DNA from: an uncultured Alistipes sp.
GTDB taxonomy: Bacteria > Bacteroidota > Bacteroidia > Bacteroidales > Rikenellaceae
Direction: 5' to 3'
Length of the DNA stretch: 14,926 bases
NCBI GenBank assembly: GCA_900769745.1
Contig: CAAGHX010000168.1
Span: forward strand, 1 to 14,926
Shown: in pieces, positions 1 to 6,737 of the stretch
How the letters are laid out: every line of letters begins with the position of its first letter
Numbering within the stretch: position 1 is the first letter of the stretch
Notes under the pieces: generated by a model
Told to the model about the DNA's origin: nothing
Seen by the model: the letters and a program-made list of their open reading frames with translations, nothing else
Database searches by the model: none
Translations under genes and position numbers: made by a program

Positions 1-68
1 CTATCTCGTTACCTAATTTTCAAGCAATCCGACCAACCGATTTATTCTAAGCGAGTTATCTTTTCTTG

Positions 69-100
69 CAAAAGTTACAAAAAAAACGTGCCTCTCCAAA
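69..100 (-). promoter_or_regulatory. Possible leftward promoter for a gene beyond the left edge
   Basis: On the minus strand TTTG (97-100) is followed after 19 bases by TAACTTTTG (69-77), which is the Bacteroidetes -33/-7 layout with one extra T in the -7 box. A second -7 match, TATTTTTG on the minus strand at 131-138, fits the consensus exactly but has no -33 box at the right distance. Bases 1-140 otherwise show no gene. A leftward gene starting just outside the window would fit, but this is inference. Confidence 0.3.
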
Positions 101-140
101 TCAATATCTAATTTTTTTGTATCTACACTGCAAAAATACT

Positions 141-1775
141 CTATTTTGGGCCTATTTTTTGGGTCAAAGCATCAAATTCCCATTTACCAGCAATAGAAAT
201 TGCCTTTTTGAAGCTGTCGTTTTCGCGAGAGTTGATATACTCGAAATACTCCGACTGCGTAAACAGTCGCTGAGCAATCATTGCCGAAAGTTGGTTACGC
301 ATCAGCTCGCGCGAATGCTCGAAACCTGCCTCATCGAAGGCGACATTTTTAGTCTTACCGACCTCCACAACTCGCAGCAACTCCTCGTCGCTGAGCCTAA
401 AGTCGGTATTGAATTTCGCAAAAGTAGGGTATTGCTCCTTCAAGTGAGAACGATTCTTGTCTAAATATTCAATCACGTATTCGGCATAGACTCCCTGAGC
501 TATGAGCGATGCTACATAATCGCTCATACGTGTAGTATCGGCTACGACTCTAACATCGGGTGTGATACCGCCGCCACCATACACGCTACGACCCAGGCGC
601 ATAGTTTTGTACTCTTCTACACTATCTCGCACAAGCGAATCGGCATCGCCACCTTTCACACGCTCGATAAATGCCCTGTCGTACTCATCCTTCTTTCCCT
701 GCTCGTATGGGCGCTGGATAACTCGTCCCGAAGGGGTGTGGTATCGTGCGATAGTAATATGCACAGCCGAGCCATCGCCCAAAGGAATCTCTCGCTGCAC
801 CAAACCCTTGCCATAACTTCTTCGACCGACAATCACAGCTCTATCCCAATCCTGCAAAGCACCTGCAACAACCTCGCTGCCCGAAGCAGAAATCTCATTG
901 ACAAGCACAATCACTCGACCCTTAAACTCCTGCTCGCCCTTAGACTTATACTCCGCAGATGGCAAAGCACGGCCTTCGGTCGAAACCACCAAGGAGCCTT
1001 TAGGAAGGAAATAGCCCGCCATATCGACCGCCTGATTGAGCAGACCACCGCCGTTGTTGCTCAAATCGAGGATAAGAGTATTTACGCCCGAAAGCTTCTC
1101 CATAGCCTTTCTGAACTCGGTCATTGTGGTATGTCCAAAACGGTTTACCTTTACATATCCTATATTATCATCAACACGATAGGCGGCATCAACCGTCGTA
1201 AGAGGAATATCGCCACGGATAATAGAAAAATTGAGTTTATCGGCAACACCGTGGCGCACAACGCCCACCTTTACTACACTTCCTCGCTCACCACGCAGCA
1301 ACTTGGGTACTTCGCTGCGTTTCACGCCTACAACACTCTTGCCTTCAACCTCCACAATTCTATCATTAGGCATAACTCCCACACTTTCGGCAGGACCTTG
1401 CGGAAAGGTATTAACCACAATAATAGAATCATTGAGGATATTAAACTCGACGCCAATACCTCCAAACTCGCCCTTAGTTGTCTCCTGCAACGACTTCATC
1501 TCCTCGACATCAAGATAACGAGAGTGGGGGTCCAACTCGGCTAACATGGCACGGATAGCCTCCTCGATAAGAGGTTGCATATCGACCTCCTCGACGTAGA
1601 GATTACTCAAATAGCGATAGAAGTACATTAATTTTTGTAGCTGGTCTAAGCTCTGCTTCTCGATATCAGCGCCCGCACCCTTTACATTTTGAGCCGTCAC
1701 ACTCTCCCCAAAAGTAAAAATAGAAAAGAGTGCCAGCAATACTATTTTATATATGTATCTCATACCACGAACCAT
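141..1775 (-). CDS. S41-family C-terminal processing peptidase (Prc/CtpA-like), exported
   Basis: This is a serine protease of the tail-specific/CtpA type, which cuts proteins in the cell envelope near their C-termini. An N-terminal signal or anchor (about residues 6-28, hydrophobic IVLLALFSIF) suggests export. A PDZ domain follows (about 100-178, starting GEFGGIGVEF), then the S41 catalytic domain (about 190-420). The catalytic pair is predicted as Ser298 in SASGSE and Lys323 in YGKG; their 25-residue spacing equals that in Prc and D1 processing protease. A roughly 130-residue C-terminal extension is common in Bacteroidetes members. At 544 residues the length is normal for that group. Two in-frame starts are possible, at 1775 (MVRG) and 1763 (MRYIYK); the second gives a more typical signal peptide. 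It lies 72 bases downstream of hisS, with a hairpin between. The substrate is unknown. Confidence 0.93.
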   Translation of the reverse strand: MVRGMRYIYKIVLLALFSIFTFGESVTAQNVKGAGADIEKQSLDQLQKLMYFYRYLSNLYVEEVDMQPLIEEAIRAMLAELDPHSRYLDVEEMKSLQETTKGEFGGIGVEFNILNDSIIVVNTFPQGPAESVGVMPNDRIVEVEGKSVVGVKRSEVPKLLRGERGSVVKVGVVRHGVADKLNFSIIRGDIPLTTVDAAYRVDDNIGYVKVNRFGHTTMTEFRKAMEKLSGVNTLILDLSNNGGGLLNQAVDMAGYFLPKGSLVVSTEGRALPSAEYKSKGEQEFKGRVIVLVNEISASGSEVVAGALQDWDRAVIVGRRSYGKGLVQREIPLGDGSAVHITIARYHTPSGRVIQRPYEQGKKDEYDRAFIERVKGGDADSLVRDSVEEYKTMRLGRSVYGGGGITPDVRVVADTTRMSDYVASLIAQGVYAEYVIEYLDKNRSHLKEQYPTFAKFNTDFRLSDEELLRVVEVGKTKNVAFDEAGFEHSRELMRNQLSAMIAQRLFTQSEYFEYINSRENDSFKKAISIAGKWEFDALTQKIGPK

Positions 1776-1778
1776 CTA

Positions 1779-1832
1779 CAAAAATTAAGCCCCCACTAAT
1801 CAGCACAGCGATTGGCCGATTGAGCAGGGGCT
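1779..1832 (-). terminator. Possible hisS terminator or attenuating hairpin
   Basis: On the minus strand AGCCCC (1827-1832) pairs with GGGGCT (1788-1793), extended inward by CT/AG and AATC/GATT after a small internal loop and a bulge. It is followed by TTAATTTTTG, a moderately U-rich tail. The tail ends only a few bases before the protease start and no clear promoter fits between, so the hairpin may reduce rather than stop read-through into the protease gene. Confidence 0.42.
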
Positions 1833-1847
1833 AAAACTCCTATTATA

Positions 1848-3191
1848 CTATTTCAAGAAATCGCAAACCTCGCCAAAAGCAACAGCAGTCTGCTCTCCTG
1901 TACGCATATTCTTCACAGTAGCCTTCTGCTCCTGCAACTCATTGCCACCGATGATAACCACGAAAGGAATCATACGACGGTTAGCATACTCCATCTGCTT
2001 CTTCATCTTAGCAGACTCAGGATAGATCTCGGCTGCGATGCCAGCATCACGCAACGAATGCATAATGCGCATAGAGGCCATCTGCTCCTCAGCACCAAGG
2101 TTAACGAACAACACCTTTGTTGAGAAGTTTACCTCCTCGGGGAACAAATCCAAGCCAACCATCACGTCGTAGATACGGTCGGCGCCGAATGAGATACCCA
2201 CACCCGATGTGTTAGGCAAACCGAAGATACCAGTCAAGTCGTCGTAACGACCACCACCGCAGATTGAGCCAATAGCGTAATCCATAGCCTTCACCTCGAA
2301 GATAGCGCCAGTGTAGTAGTTAAGACCACGAGCCAACGAGAGATCCAACTCGATAGGAAGCTCGATGCCGAGCTGCTCAACATAGCCGAAGATCTCCGAC
2401 ATCTCGTCGATACCCTTGCAGCCAGTCTCTGAACAACCAATTACATCGCGCAACTTACTCAATTTCTCGGCGTTAGAGCCACTCAACTCAAGGATTGGTT
2501 GAAGCTTATCGATAGCCTCCTGCTCCAAGCCACGCTCTGCGAGCTCAGCCTTCACATTATCCAAACCAATCTTCTCCAACTTATCGATTGCAACAGTGAT
2601 ATCAATCATCTTGTCGGCGTGACCAATAGCCTCAGCGATACCGTAGAGAATCTTACGGTTGTTCATCTTGAGCGTCACGTTGATCTTCAACTTAGCAAAC
2701 ACACGCTCAACAATCTCGATAAGCTCCACCTCGTTCAAAAGTGAACGAGAGCCGATAACATCGACATCACACTGATAGAACTCGCGGTAGCGGCCCTTCT
2801 GAGGACGGTCAGCACGCCATACAGGCTGCACCTGATAGCGCTTGAATGGGAACGAAATCTCGTTCTGGTGCTGCACAACATAGCGAGCAAAAGGAACAGT
2901 CAAATCGTAACGCAAACCCTTCTCGCAAATCTGCGAAGCGGTGCGAATCTGCTCATCGTTCAAGCCAGAAGCATAGTCGCCCGAGTTGAGAATCTTAAAG
3001 AGGAGCTTGTCACCCTCGTCGCCATACTTACCCAGCAGGGTAGAGAGGTTCTCCATTGCAGGAGTCTCCAATGGAGCAAAACCGTAGGTGCGGAACACAC
3101 TCTTGATTGTCTCGAAAATATATGTACGACGCATCATCTCGGCTGGCGAGAAGTCGCGCGTACCCTTTGGTATTGATGGTTTCTGTGCCAT
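1848..3191 (-). CDS. hisS: Histidyl-tRNA synthetase
   Basis: A class II aminoacyl-tRNA synthetase that charges tRNA-His with histidine, using ATP, in the cytoplasm. The 447-residue product begins MAQKPSIPKGTRDF, the canonical HisRS N-terminus. The motif 2 region is RPQKGRYREFYQCDVD (about 129-144), the histidine-specific motif is RGLNYYTG (288-295), and motif 3 is GISFGADRIYD (about 332-342). The C-terminal anticodon-binding domain covers roughly the last 90 residues. The frame is open from an upstream ATG at 3209, but that ATG lies in an A/T-rich tandem repeat and would add MNFELY, which the family lacks; the start at 3191 is preferred. It sits between ettA and the protease on the same strand. 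Confidence 0.97.
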   Translation of the reverse strand: MAQKPSIPKGTRDFSPAEMMRRTYIFETIKSVFRTYGFAPLETPAMENLSTLLGKYGDEGDKLLFKILNSGDYASGLNDEQIRTASQICEKGLRYDLTVPFARYVVQHQNEISFPFKRYQVQPVWRADRPQKGRYREFYQCDVDVIGSRSLLNEVELIEIVERVFAKLKINVTLKMNNRKILYGIAEAIGHADKMIDITVAIDKLEKIGLDNVKAELAERGLEQEAIDKLQPILELSGSNAEKLSKLRDVIGCSETGCKGIDEMSEIFGYVEQLGIELPIELDLSLARGLNYYTGAIFEVKAMDYAIGSICGGGRYDDLTGIFGLPNTSGVGISFGADRIYDVMVGLDLFPEEVNFSTKVLFVNLGAEEQMASMRIMHSLRDAGIAAEIYPESAKMKKQMEYANRRMIPFVVIIGGNELQEQKATVKNMRTGEQTAVAFGEVCDFLK

Positions 3192-3196
3192 ATATA

Positions 3197-3227
3197 ATTC
3201 AAAATTCAAAATCCAAAATTCAAAATT
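3197..3227. repeat. Short tandem repeat, four 7-base units of ATTCAAA
   Basis: ATTCAAA, ATTCAAA, ATCCAAA, ATTCAAA and a partial ATT lie immediately upstream of hisS. Read on the minus strand they give overlapping TTTTGAAT units, so the repeat contains or mimics -7 promoter elements. One unit has a T-to-C change. Confidence 0.85.
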
Positions 3228-3251
3228 AGCGCCTATGCAACATATAGCAGG
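3221..3251 (-). promoter_or_regulatory. Possible hisS promoter
   Basis: The minus strand reads TAATTTTG at 3221-3228, an exact match to the Bacteroidetes -7 box TAnnTTTG. At the expected 19-base distance the -33 position holds CCTG, a poor match to TTTG. A start about 7 bases downstream would leave a leader of about 20 bases before the ATG at 3191. The match may be a by-product of the A/T-rich repeat. Confidence 0.35.
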
Positions 3252-3300
3252 TTGTGGCTAAAATTCAATTATGAATTGGTTATGCGACAACTAATAACTA

Positions 3301-4980
3301 TTACTGATTCTCTGTAAGCTTGCGGTACTTTACGCGCTTTGGAGTTGTATCCTCGCCCTGCAATTTCTTCCACTCCTCGTACTCAGAGTAAGAACCCTCA
3401 TAGAAGACAACCTTAGAGTCGCCCTCGAACGAAAGGATGTGAGTAGCGATACGGTCCAAGAACCAACGGTCGTGCGAGATAACTACTGCACAACCTGCGA
3501 AGTTCTCCAAACCCTCCTCCAATGCACGCAATGTATTTACGTCGATATCGTTGGTTGGCTCATCGAGCAAGAGTACGTTACCCTCCTCCTTGAGTGCCAA
3601 AGCCAAGTGTAAGCGGTTACGCTCACCACCCGACAACATGCCGCACTTCTTCTCCTGGTCAGCACCGCTGAAGTTGAAACGTGCCACATAAGCACGCGAT
3701 GGAATTTGGCGGTTGCCCAATGTAATCAAATCACTATTCTGTGAGATAACCTCATATACTGACTTCTCGGGATCAATCGACTTGTGCTGCTGGTCAACAT
3801 ATGCCAACTTCACAGTCTGACCTACGGTGAATGTACCCTCGGTAGGCTCCTCCAAGCCCATAATCATACGGAAGAGGGTAGTCTTACCAGTACCGTTAGC
3901 ACCGATAACACCCACGATACCTGCTGGTGGCAAAGAGAAGTTCAATCCCTCGTACAAGATGCGGTCGCCAAAGACCTTCTTCACATCGTGAGCCTCGATA
4001 ACCACATCGCCCAAACGTGGACCGTTGGGGATAAAGATTTCGAGCTTCTCCTCCTTCTGCTTTACGTCCTCGTTCATCAACTTATCGTAAGCCGACAGAC
4101 GAGCCTTGCTCTTAGCACGACGGCCAGAAGGTGACATACGTACCCACTCCAACTCGCGCTCCAAAGTCTTGCGACGCTTCGACTCCTGCTTCTCCTCCTG
4201 TGCCAGACGCTTAGACTTCTGATCCAACCAACCAGAGTAGTTACCCTTCCATGGAATACCCTCGCCACGGTCGAGCTCAAGAATCCAACCTGCCACGTTA
4301 TCCAAGAAGTAACGGTCGTGGGTAACGGCGATAACTGTACCCTTGTACTGCTGGAGGTGCTGCTCCAACCAGTCGATAGACTCAGCATCGAGGTGGTTGG
4401 TAGGCTCATCGAGCAAAAGCACATCGGGCTGCTGCAACAACAGACGGCACAACGCTACACGACGACGCTCACCACCCGACAACACAGCCACATTCTGATC
4501 AGGATCGGGACAACGCAAAGCGTCCATAGCACGCTCCAACACGCTATCCAACTCCCAACCATTCACGTGGTCAATCTGCTCATACAACTCACCCTGACGC
4601 TCGATAAGACGGTTCATCTCGTCGTCCGACATAGGCTCGCAGAGCTTCATATTGATATCTTCATACTCCTTGAGCAAAGCAACTGTAGCGGCGCAACCCT
4701 CCTCGACAACCTCCTTGACTGTCTTAGAGTCGTCCAACTTTGGCTCCTGCTCCAAATATCCAACTGAGTAACCTGGAGCAAATACCACCTCACCCTGATA
4801 GTTCTTATCGATACCTGCGATAATCTTCATCAGAGTAGACTTACCCGAACCGTTCAAACCGATGATACCAATCTTGGCACCATAGAAGAACGAAAGGTAG
4901 ATGTTGTTCAAAACTTTTTTCTGATTAGTGAAGGTCTTCGAGACACCCACCATCGAGAATATGATTTTTTCGTCTGCCAT
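3301..4980 (-). CDS. ettA: ABC-F ATPase, energy-dependent translational throttle EttA
   Basis: A cytoplasmic ABC-F protein with two nucleotide-binding domains and no membrane segment. In E. coli EttA binds the ribosomal E site and tunes the first elongation step to the ATP/ADP ratio. Domain 1 has Walker A GLNGSGKST (41-49), signature LSGGE (167-171) and Walker B LLLDEPTNHLD (188-198). The linker (about 240-320) includes GIPWKGNYSGWLDQK and the basic RELEWVRMSPSGRRAKSKAR, typical of the P-site tRNA-interaction motif. Domain 2 has Walker A GANGTGKTT (360-368), LSGGE (449-453) and LLLDEPTNDID (470-480). Length (559) and the C-terminal end PKRVKYRKL fit EttA (about 555) closely, better than Uup or the antibiotic-resistance ABC-F groups. 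It is transcribed divergently from rubrerythrin, and hisS follows after 109 bases. Confidence 0.96.
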   Translation of the reverse strand: MADEKIIFSMVGVSKTFTNQKKVLNNIYLSFFYGAKIGIIGLNGSGKSTLMKIIAGIDKNYQGEVVFAPGYSVGYLEQEPKLDDSKTVKEVVEEGCAATVALLKEYEDINMKLCEPMSDDEMNRLIERQGELYEQIDHVNGWELDSVLERAMDALRCPDPDQNVAVLSGGERRRVALCRLLLQQPDVLLLDEPTNHLDAESIDWLEQHLQQYKGTVIAVTHDRYFLDNVAGWILELDRGEGIPWKGNYSGWLDQKSKRLAQEEKQESKRRKTLERELEWVRMSPSGRRAKSKARLSAYDKLMNEDVKQKEEKLEIFIPNGPRLGDVVIEAHDVKKVFGDRILYEGLNFSLPPAGIVGVIGANGTGKTTLFRMIMGLEEPTEGTFTVGQTVKLAYVDQQHKSIDPEKSVYEVISQNSDLITLGNRQIPSRAYVARFNFSGADQEKKCGMLSGGERNRLHLALALKEEGNVLLLDEPTNDIDVNTLRALEEGLENFAGCAVVISHDRWFLDRIATHILSFEGDSKVVFYEGSYSEYEEWKKLQGEDTTPKRVKYRKLTENQ

Positions 4981-5059
4981 ATTATATAATATTAATTATT
5001 CTTTATCTCTTCCAAACAGCCCAAGCGGCGCATAGCTACCCACAGGGCCATAATCTCGG

Positions 5060-5091
5060 CAAATTTACAAAACTATCTTCACAATACCCAA
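5060..5091 (-). promoter_or_regulatory. ettA promoter candidate with two adjacent -7 boxes
   Basis: On the minus strand TAAATTTG (5060-5067) matches TAnnTTTG exactly, and a TTG (5089-5091) lies 21 bases upstream. A second exact match, TAGTTTTG (5068-5075), directly abuts it but lacks a clear -33 box. The leader to the ettA start at 4980 would be about 75 bases. In the rest of the 4981-5323 divergent region I see only A/T-rich sequence and the rubrerythrin promoter. Confidence 0.5.
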
Positions 5092-5239
5092 TCGAAACGG
5101 CTTTATTTATATATGTAGTGAAATAAATTTACGCAAAACAAACATTTTTCACGATATTTGCATAAGAGCAGGCACAACTGACGAAGCTACACTATAAGAT
5201 AAAATAATAGCAATATAAAAATATATAATAAAACACCTA

Positions 5240-5269
5240 TTGACAAAACCGAATTTCACACTATCTTTG
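5240..5269 (+). promoter_or_regulatory. Rubrerythrin promoter
   Basis: TTG (5240-5242), 19 bases, then TATCTTTG (5262-5269) is an excellent Bacteroidetes promoter. Transcription would start near 5276, giving a leader of about 48 bases that is almost free of G and ends in A-rich sequence before the ATG at 5324, with no Shine-Dalgarno site. No PerR/Fur-type palindrome was convincing in the A/T-rich stretch upstream. Confidence 0.72.
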
Positions 5270-5323
5270 CAATAGAAAAACAAACAGATAATAATATTCA
5301 TAAACAAATAAAAAACTAAAAGT

Positions 5324-5899
5324 ATGAAAAGCGTTAAGGGAACTTTGACAGAGCAGAACTTGCTCAAATCATTTGCAGGCGAGAGCCAGGCTCGCAACCG
5401 TTACACATTCTTCGCAAGCGTAGCAAAGAAGGAGGGCTTCGAGCAGATTTCAGGTGTTTTTATGGAGACTGCAGAGCAGGAGAAGGAGCACGCTAAGAAG
5501 TTCTTCAAGTATTTGGAGGGTGGCGAGGTTACAATTACAGCATCATACCCAGCTGGTAAGATTGGTACAACTGCTGAGAACCTTCTCGCAGCTGCTCAGG
5601 GCGAGCACGAGGAGTGGGACGTACTCTATGCTGAGTTTGCTACTATCGCTGACAGCGAGGGCTTCCCAGAGATCGCTGAGACATTCCGTCAGATTGCAAA
5701 GGTTGAGGCTGAGCACGAGCGTCGCTACATCAAGTTGCTCGAGCGCGTAACTGAAGGTAAGGTATTCATCCGCGACAACGAGATTTGGTGGCAGTGCCGT
5801 AACTGCGGTTACACAATCCTCGCTAAGGAGGCTCCAATCAAGTGTCCAGCTTGCGCCCACCCACAGGCATACTTCGAGCCAAAGAAGGAAAACTATTAA
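5324..5899 (+). CDS. rbr: Rubrerythrin
   Basis: A cytoplasmic non-haem di-iron peroxidase that reduces hydrogen peroxide to water in anaerobes, with electrons passed through its own rubredoxin domain. The N-terminal four-helix domain carries the predicted di-iron ligands Glu20, Glu53-x-x-His56, Glu94-x-x-Glu97 and Glu128-x-x-His131. The C-terminal rubredoxin-like domain has Cys158-x-x-Cys161 (CRNCGY) and Cys174-x-x-Cys177 (CPACAHP). The 191-residue length and the domain order are those of classical rubrerythrin. It stands alone, with its own promoter and a strong terminator 22 bases after the stop. A superoxide dismutase lies 5 kb away in the same orientation, and the two enzymes are functionally complementary (superoxide to peroxide to water). 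Confidence 0.97.
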   Translation: MKSVKGTLTEQNLLKSFAGESQARNRYTFFASVAKKEGFEQISGVFMETAEQEKEHAKKFFKYLEGGEVTITASYPAGKIGTTAENLLAAAQGEHEEWDVLYAEFATIADSEGFPEIAETFRQIAKVEAEHERRYIKLLERVTEGKVFIRDNEIWWQCRNCGYTILAKEAPIKCPACAHPQAYFEPKKENY

Positions 5900-5921
5900 T
5901 AGTTGAAAGTAAATGATTTAC

Positions 5922-5957
5922 GACCTGTCTAACACTCGGTTAGGCAGGTCTTTTTTT
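5922..5957 (+). terminator. Rho-independent terminator of rubrerythrin
   Basis: GACCTGTCTAAC (5922-5933), a 5-base loop and GTTAGGCAGGTC (5939-5950) form a 12-base-pair stem with one G-T wobble, followed directly by seven T residues. Confidence 0.93.
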
Positions 5958-5972
5958 ATTCATCAGTGACAC

Positions 5973-6008
5973 AAAAAAATAGGCGGGAATCTCACGATTG
6001 CCGCCTAT
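5973..6008 (-). terminator. Leftward terminator hairpin inside repeat copy 1
   Basis: On the minus strand ATAGGCGG (6001-6008) pairs with CCGCCTAT (5979-5986), with an inner AATC/GATT stem across one G-G mismatch (C-C on the minus strand) and a 4-base loop, followed by seven U residues. This is a textbook terminator for leftward transcripts, although no leftward protein gene lies to its right. It could back up the rubrerythrin boundary or end a small RNA. Confidence 0.7.
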
Positions 6009-6028
6009 CTTCGGAGCCACAGAAGCTC
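5973..6028. repeat. 56-base perfect direct repeat, copy 1
   Basis: Bases 5973-6028 are identical to 6267-6322. The repeat starts with seven A residues, contains the hairpin ATAGGCGG/CCGCCTAT with an inner AATC/GATT stem, and ends with GGAGCCACAGAAGCTC. After the repeat the two copies diverge, but both continue to an ACTACTAAC motif (22 bases later here, 6 bases later in copy 2). Confidence 0.95.
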
Positions 6029-6089
6029 AATGAGTGGTCGATAATGGAAACTACTAACGACCGCAGAAGGTTTGAGCAGAACAAGGGCA

Positions 6090-6202
6090 GATGATTTGCA
6101 GCGACTTGTCGCAGGGGTGGGCTATTGCGTAGTGGGGAGCTTACTCACCAACTATCGCAATAGCACAAACCGTATTATTGCAGCGCAATAAGGCAAATCA
6201 TC
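6090..6202. other. Multi-branched inverted-repeat element, candidate structured RNA or palindromic mobile element
   Basis: Four nested or adjacent stems are visible. P1 is GATGATTTGC (6090-6099) with GCAAATCATC (6193-6202), ten perfect pairs. P2 is GCGA-CTTG-TCGC (6101-6112). P3 is GCTATTGCG (6121-6129) with CGCAATAGC (6156-6164), continued inward by TAGT/ACTA and GGGGAG/CTCACC around a CTTA loop. P4 is TTATTGC (6175-6181) with GCAATAA (6185-6191). The layout is a closing stem with three arms. I do not recognise a known RNA family, and the strand cannot be decided from pairing alone. No coding sequence overlaps it convincingly. It lies between the two 56-base repeats. Confidence 0.6.
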
Positions 6203-6265
6203 ACTCTCGCAGACTACTCTGCCACACCGCCACAGGTTGAAAGGAGTTTAAGGAGCGCAGACAAC

Positions 6266-6302
6266 AAAAAAAATAGGCGGGAATCTCACGATTGCCGCCT
6301 AT
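6266..6302 (-). terminator. Leftward terminator hairpin inside repeat copy 2
   Basis: This is the same hairpin as in copy 1 (stem arms 6273-6280 and 6295-6302 with the inner AATC/GATT stem), here followed on the minus strand by eight U residues. An exact -7 box (TAAGTTTG, minus strand, 6338-6345) lies just upstream, so a leftward RNA of about 65 bases is possible, but no -33 box was seen. Confidence 0.65.
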
Positions 6303-6322
6303 CTTCGGAGCCACAGAAGCTC
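6267..6322. repeat. 56-base perfect direct repeat, copy 2
   Basis: Identical to 5973-6028, with 294 bases between start points. A third, diverged version of the hairpin is at 6461-6490: GAATAGGG pairs with CCCTATTC, with GCTTCACAGCCG in the loop. All three are followed on the plus strand by ACTACTAAC. Confidence 0.95.
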
Positions 6323-6350
6323 CTTAAACTACTAACCCAAACTTAAATAA

Positions 6351-6389
6351 ATGAAGAAACTTTGTGGTTTTGAACCACTGAGATATTAA
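6351..6389 (+). other. Very short reading frame beginning MKK (12 codons), possible leader peptide
   Basis: The frame would encode MKKLCGFEPLRY. Its start lies in AATAAATGAAGAAAC, which recurs at 6549-6563 before a second short frame; both are preceded by ACTACTAACCCAAACTT. An internal hairpin GTGGTT/AACCAC (6364-6378) lies inside the frame. The repeated start context is the only support for translation, and it could equally be part of a non-coding repeat. No matching promoter was found directly upstream on the plus strand. Confidence 0.2.
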
Positions 6390-6460
6390 CGAACAAATTC
6401 TTTGCCAAAGTATGGCCGCGGGCCAAAACGACCACATCTGAAACCATTTGGCATAAAACA

Positions 6461-6490
6461 GAATAGGGGAGCTTCACAGCCGCCCTATTC
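6461..6490 (-). terminator. Third, diverged leftward hairpin (repeat copy 3)
   Basis: GAATAGGG (6461-6468) pairs perfectly with CCCTATTC (6483-6490) around a 14-base loop. On the minus strand it is followed by TGTTTTAT, a weak U tract. Sequence and position relative to the next ACTACTAAC (6497-6505) suggest it is a diverged relative of the hairpins in the 56-base repeats. Confidence 0.4.
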
Positions 6491-6553
6491 CAATAAACTA
6501 CTAACCCAAACTTTCGTTCGAAGCAAAGCTTAGTTTGCCCCAAACCTGAATAA

Positions 6554-6628
6554 ATGAAGAAACCTCGCTACGACACCCGAGCGGGTGCCAAAGCTGACTC
6601 TATTGTTGCAAATGGTGTGCCACTCTAA
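6554..6628 (+). other. Very short reading frame beginning MKKPRY (24 codons), possible leader peptide
   Basis: This second short frame starts in the same 15-base context (AATAAATGAAGAAAC, 6549-6563) as the frame at 6351. Relative to the first copy, about 40 bases with a hairpin (CAAACT/AGTTTG) are inserted between the ACTACTAACCCAAACTT motif and the start. The early codons overlap a strong hairpin, CACCC-GAGC-GGGTG (6574-6587). The peptide resembles nothing I know. It ends about 110 bases before the promoter of the accessory block. Confidence 0.2.
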
Positions 6629-6737
6629 GCACCGCATTCGCAAAAGCCTTGGCGCGACAATTTCGAGCCCAAAAAGATGGTTTTGCGAAAACAAACCCCT
6701 CGCAAGCAAGCTACGAGGCTCAAAAGGCGTGCAAATG

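Larger units (their letters stand above)
6245..6330. repeat. 12-base inverted repeat framing repeat copy 2
   Basis: AGTTTAAGGAGC (6245-6256) is the exact reverse complement of GCTCCTTAAACT (6319-6330). The two arms enclose the A-tract and hairpin of repeat copy 2. The right arm overlaps the ACTACTAAC motif. Copy 1 has no such outer arm. Confidence 0.75.

Noticed and set aside
738..1544. A 268-codon rightward open frame inside the protease gene
   Set aside because: It is antisense to a clear S41 protease and has no recognisable domain; codon bias of the real gene explains it.
5180..5240. PerR/Fur-type operator upstream of rubrerythrin
   Set aside because: The stretch is A/T-rich, but no inverted repeat close to the TTATAAT-N-ATTATAA pattern could be found.
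6090..6202. Known riboswitch, 6S RNA, tmRNA or ribozyme
   Set aside because: No conserved core of these families (for example cobalamin, THF or hammerhead motifs) was visible; it is kept as an unnamed structured element.
6343..6543. A 66-codon leftward open frame
   Set aside because: It runs across the repeat hairpin and the short rightward frames, has no promoter or family likeness, and is best explained by chance within structured repeats.
5973..6565. CRISPR array or integron attC sites
   Set aside because: Only two perfect repeat units exist, with a 238-base spacer, no cas genes and no attC core boxes; the ACTACTAAC copies do not match the RYYYAAC core.
6660..6680. Possible tRNA T-arm (TTTCGAGCCC)
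   Set aside because: No acceptor stem, anticodon arm or D-arm can be paired around it.
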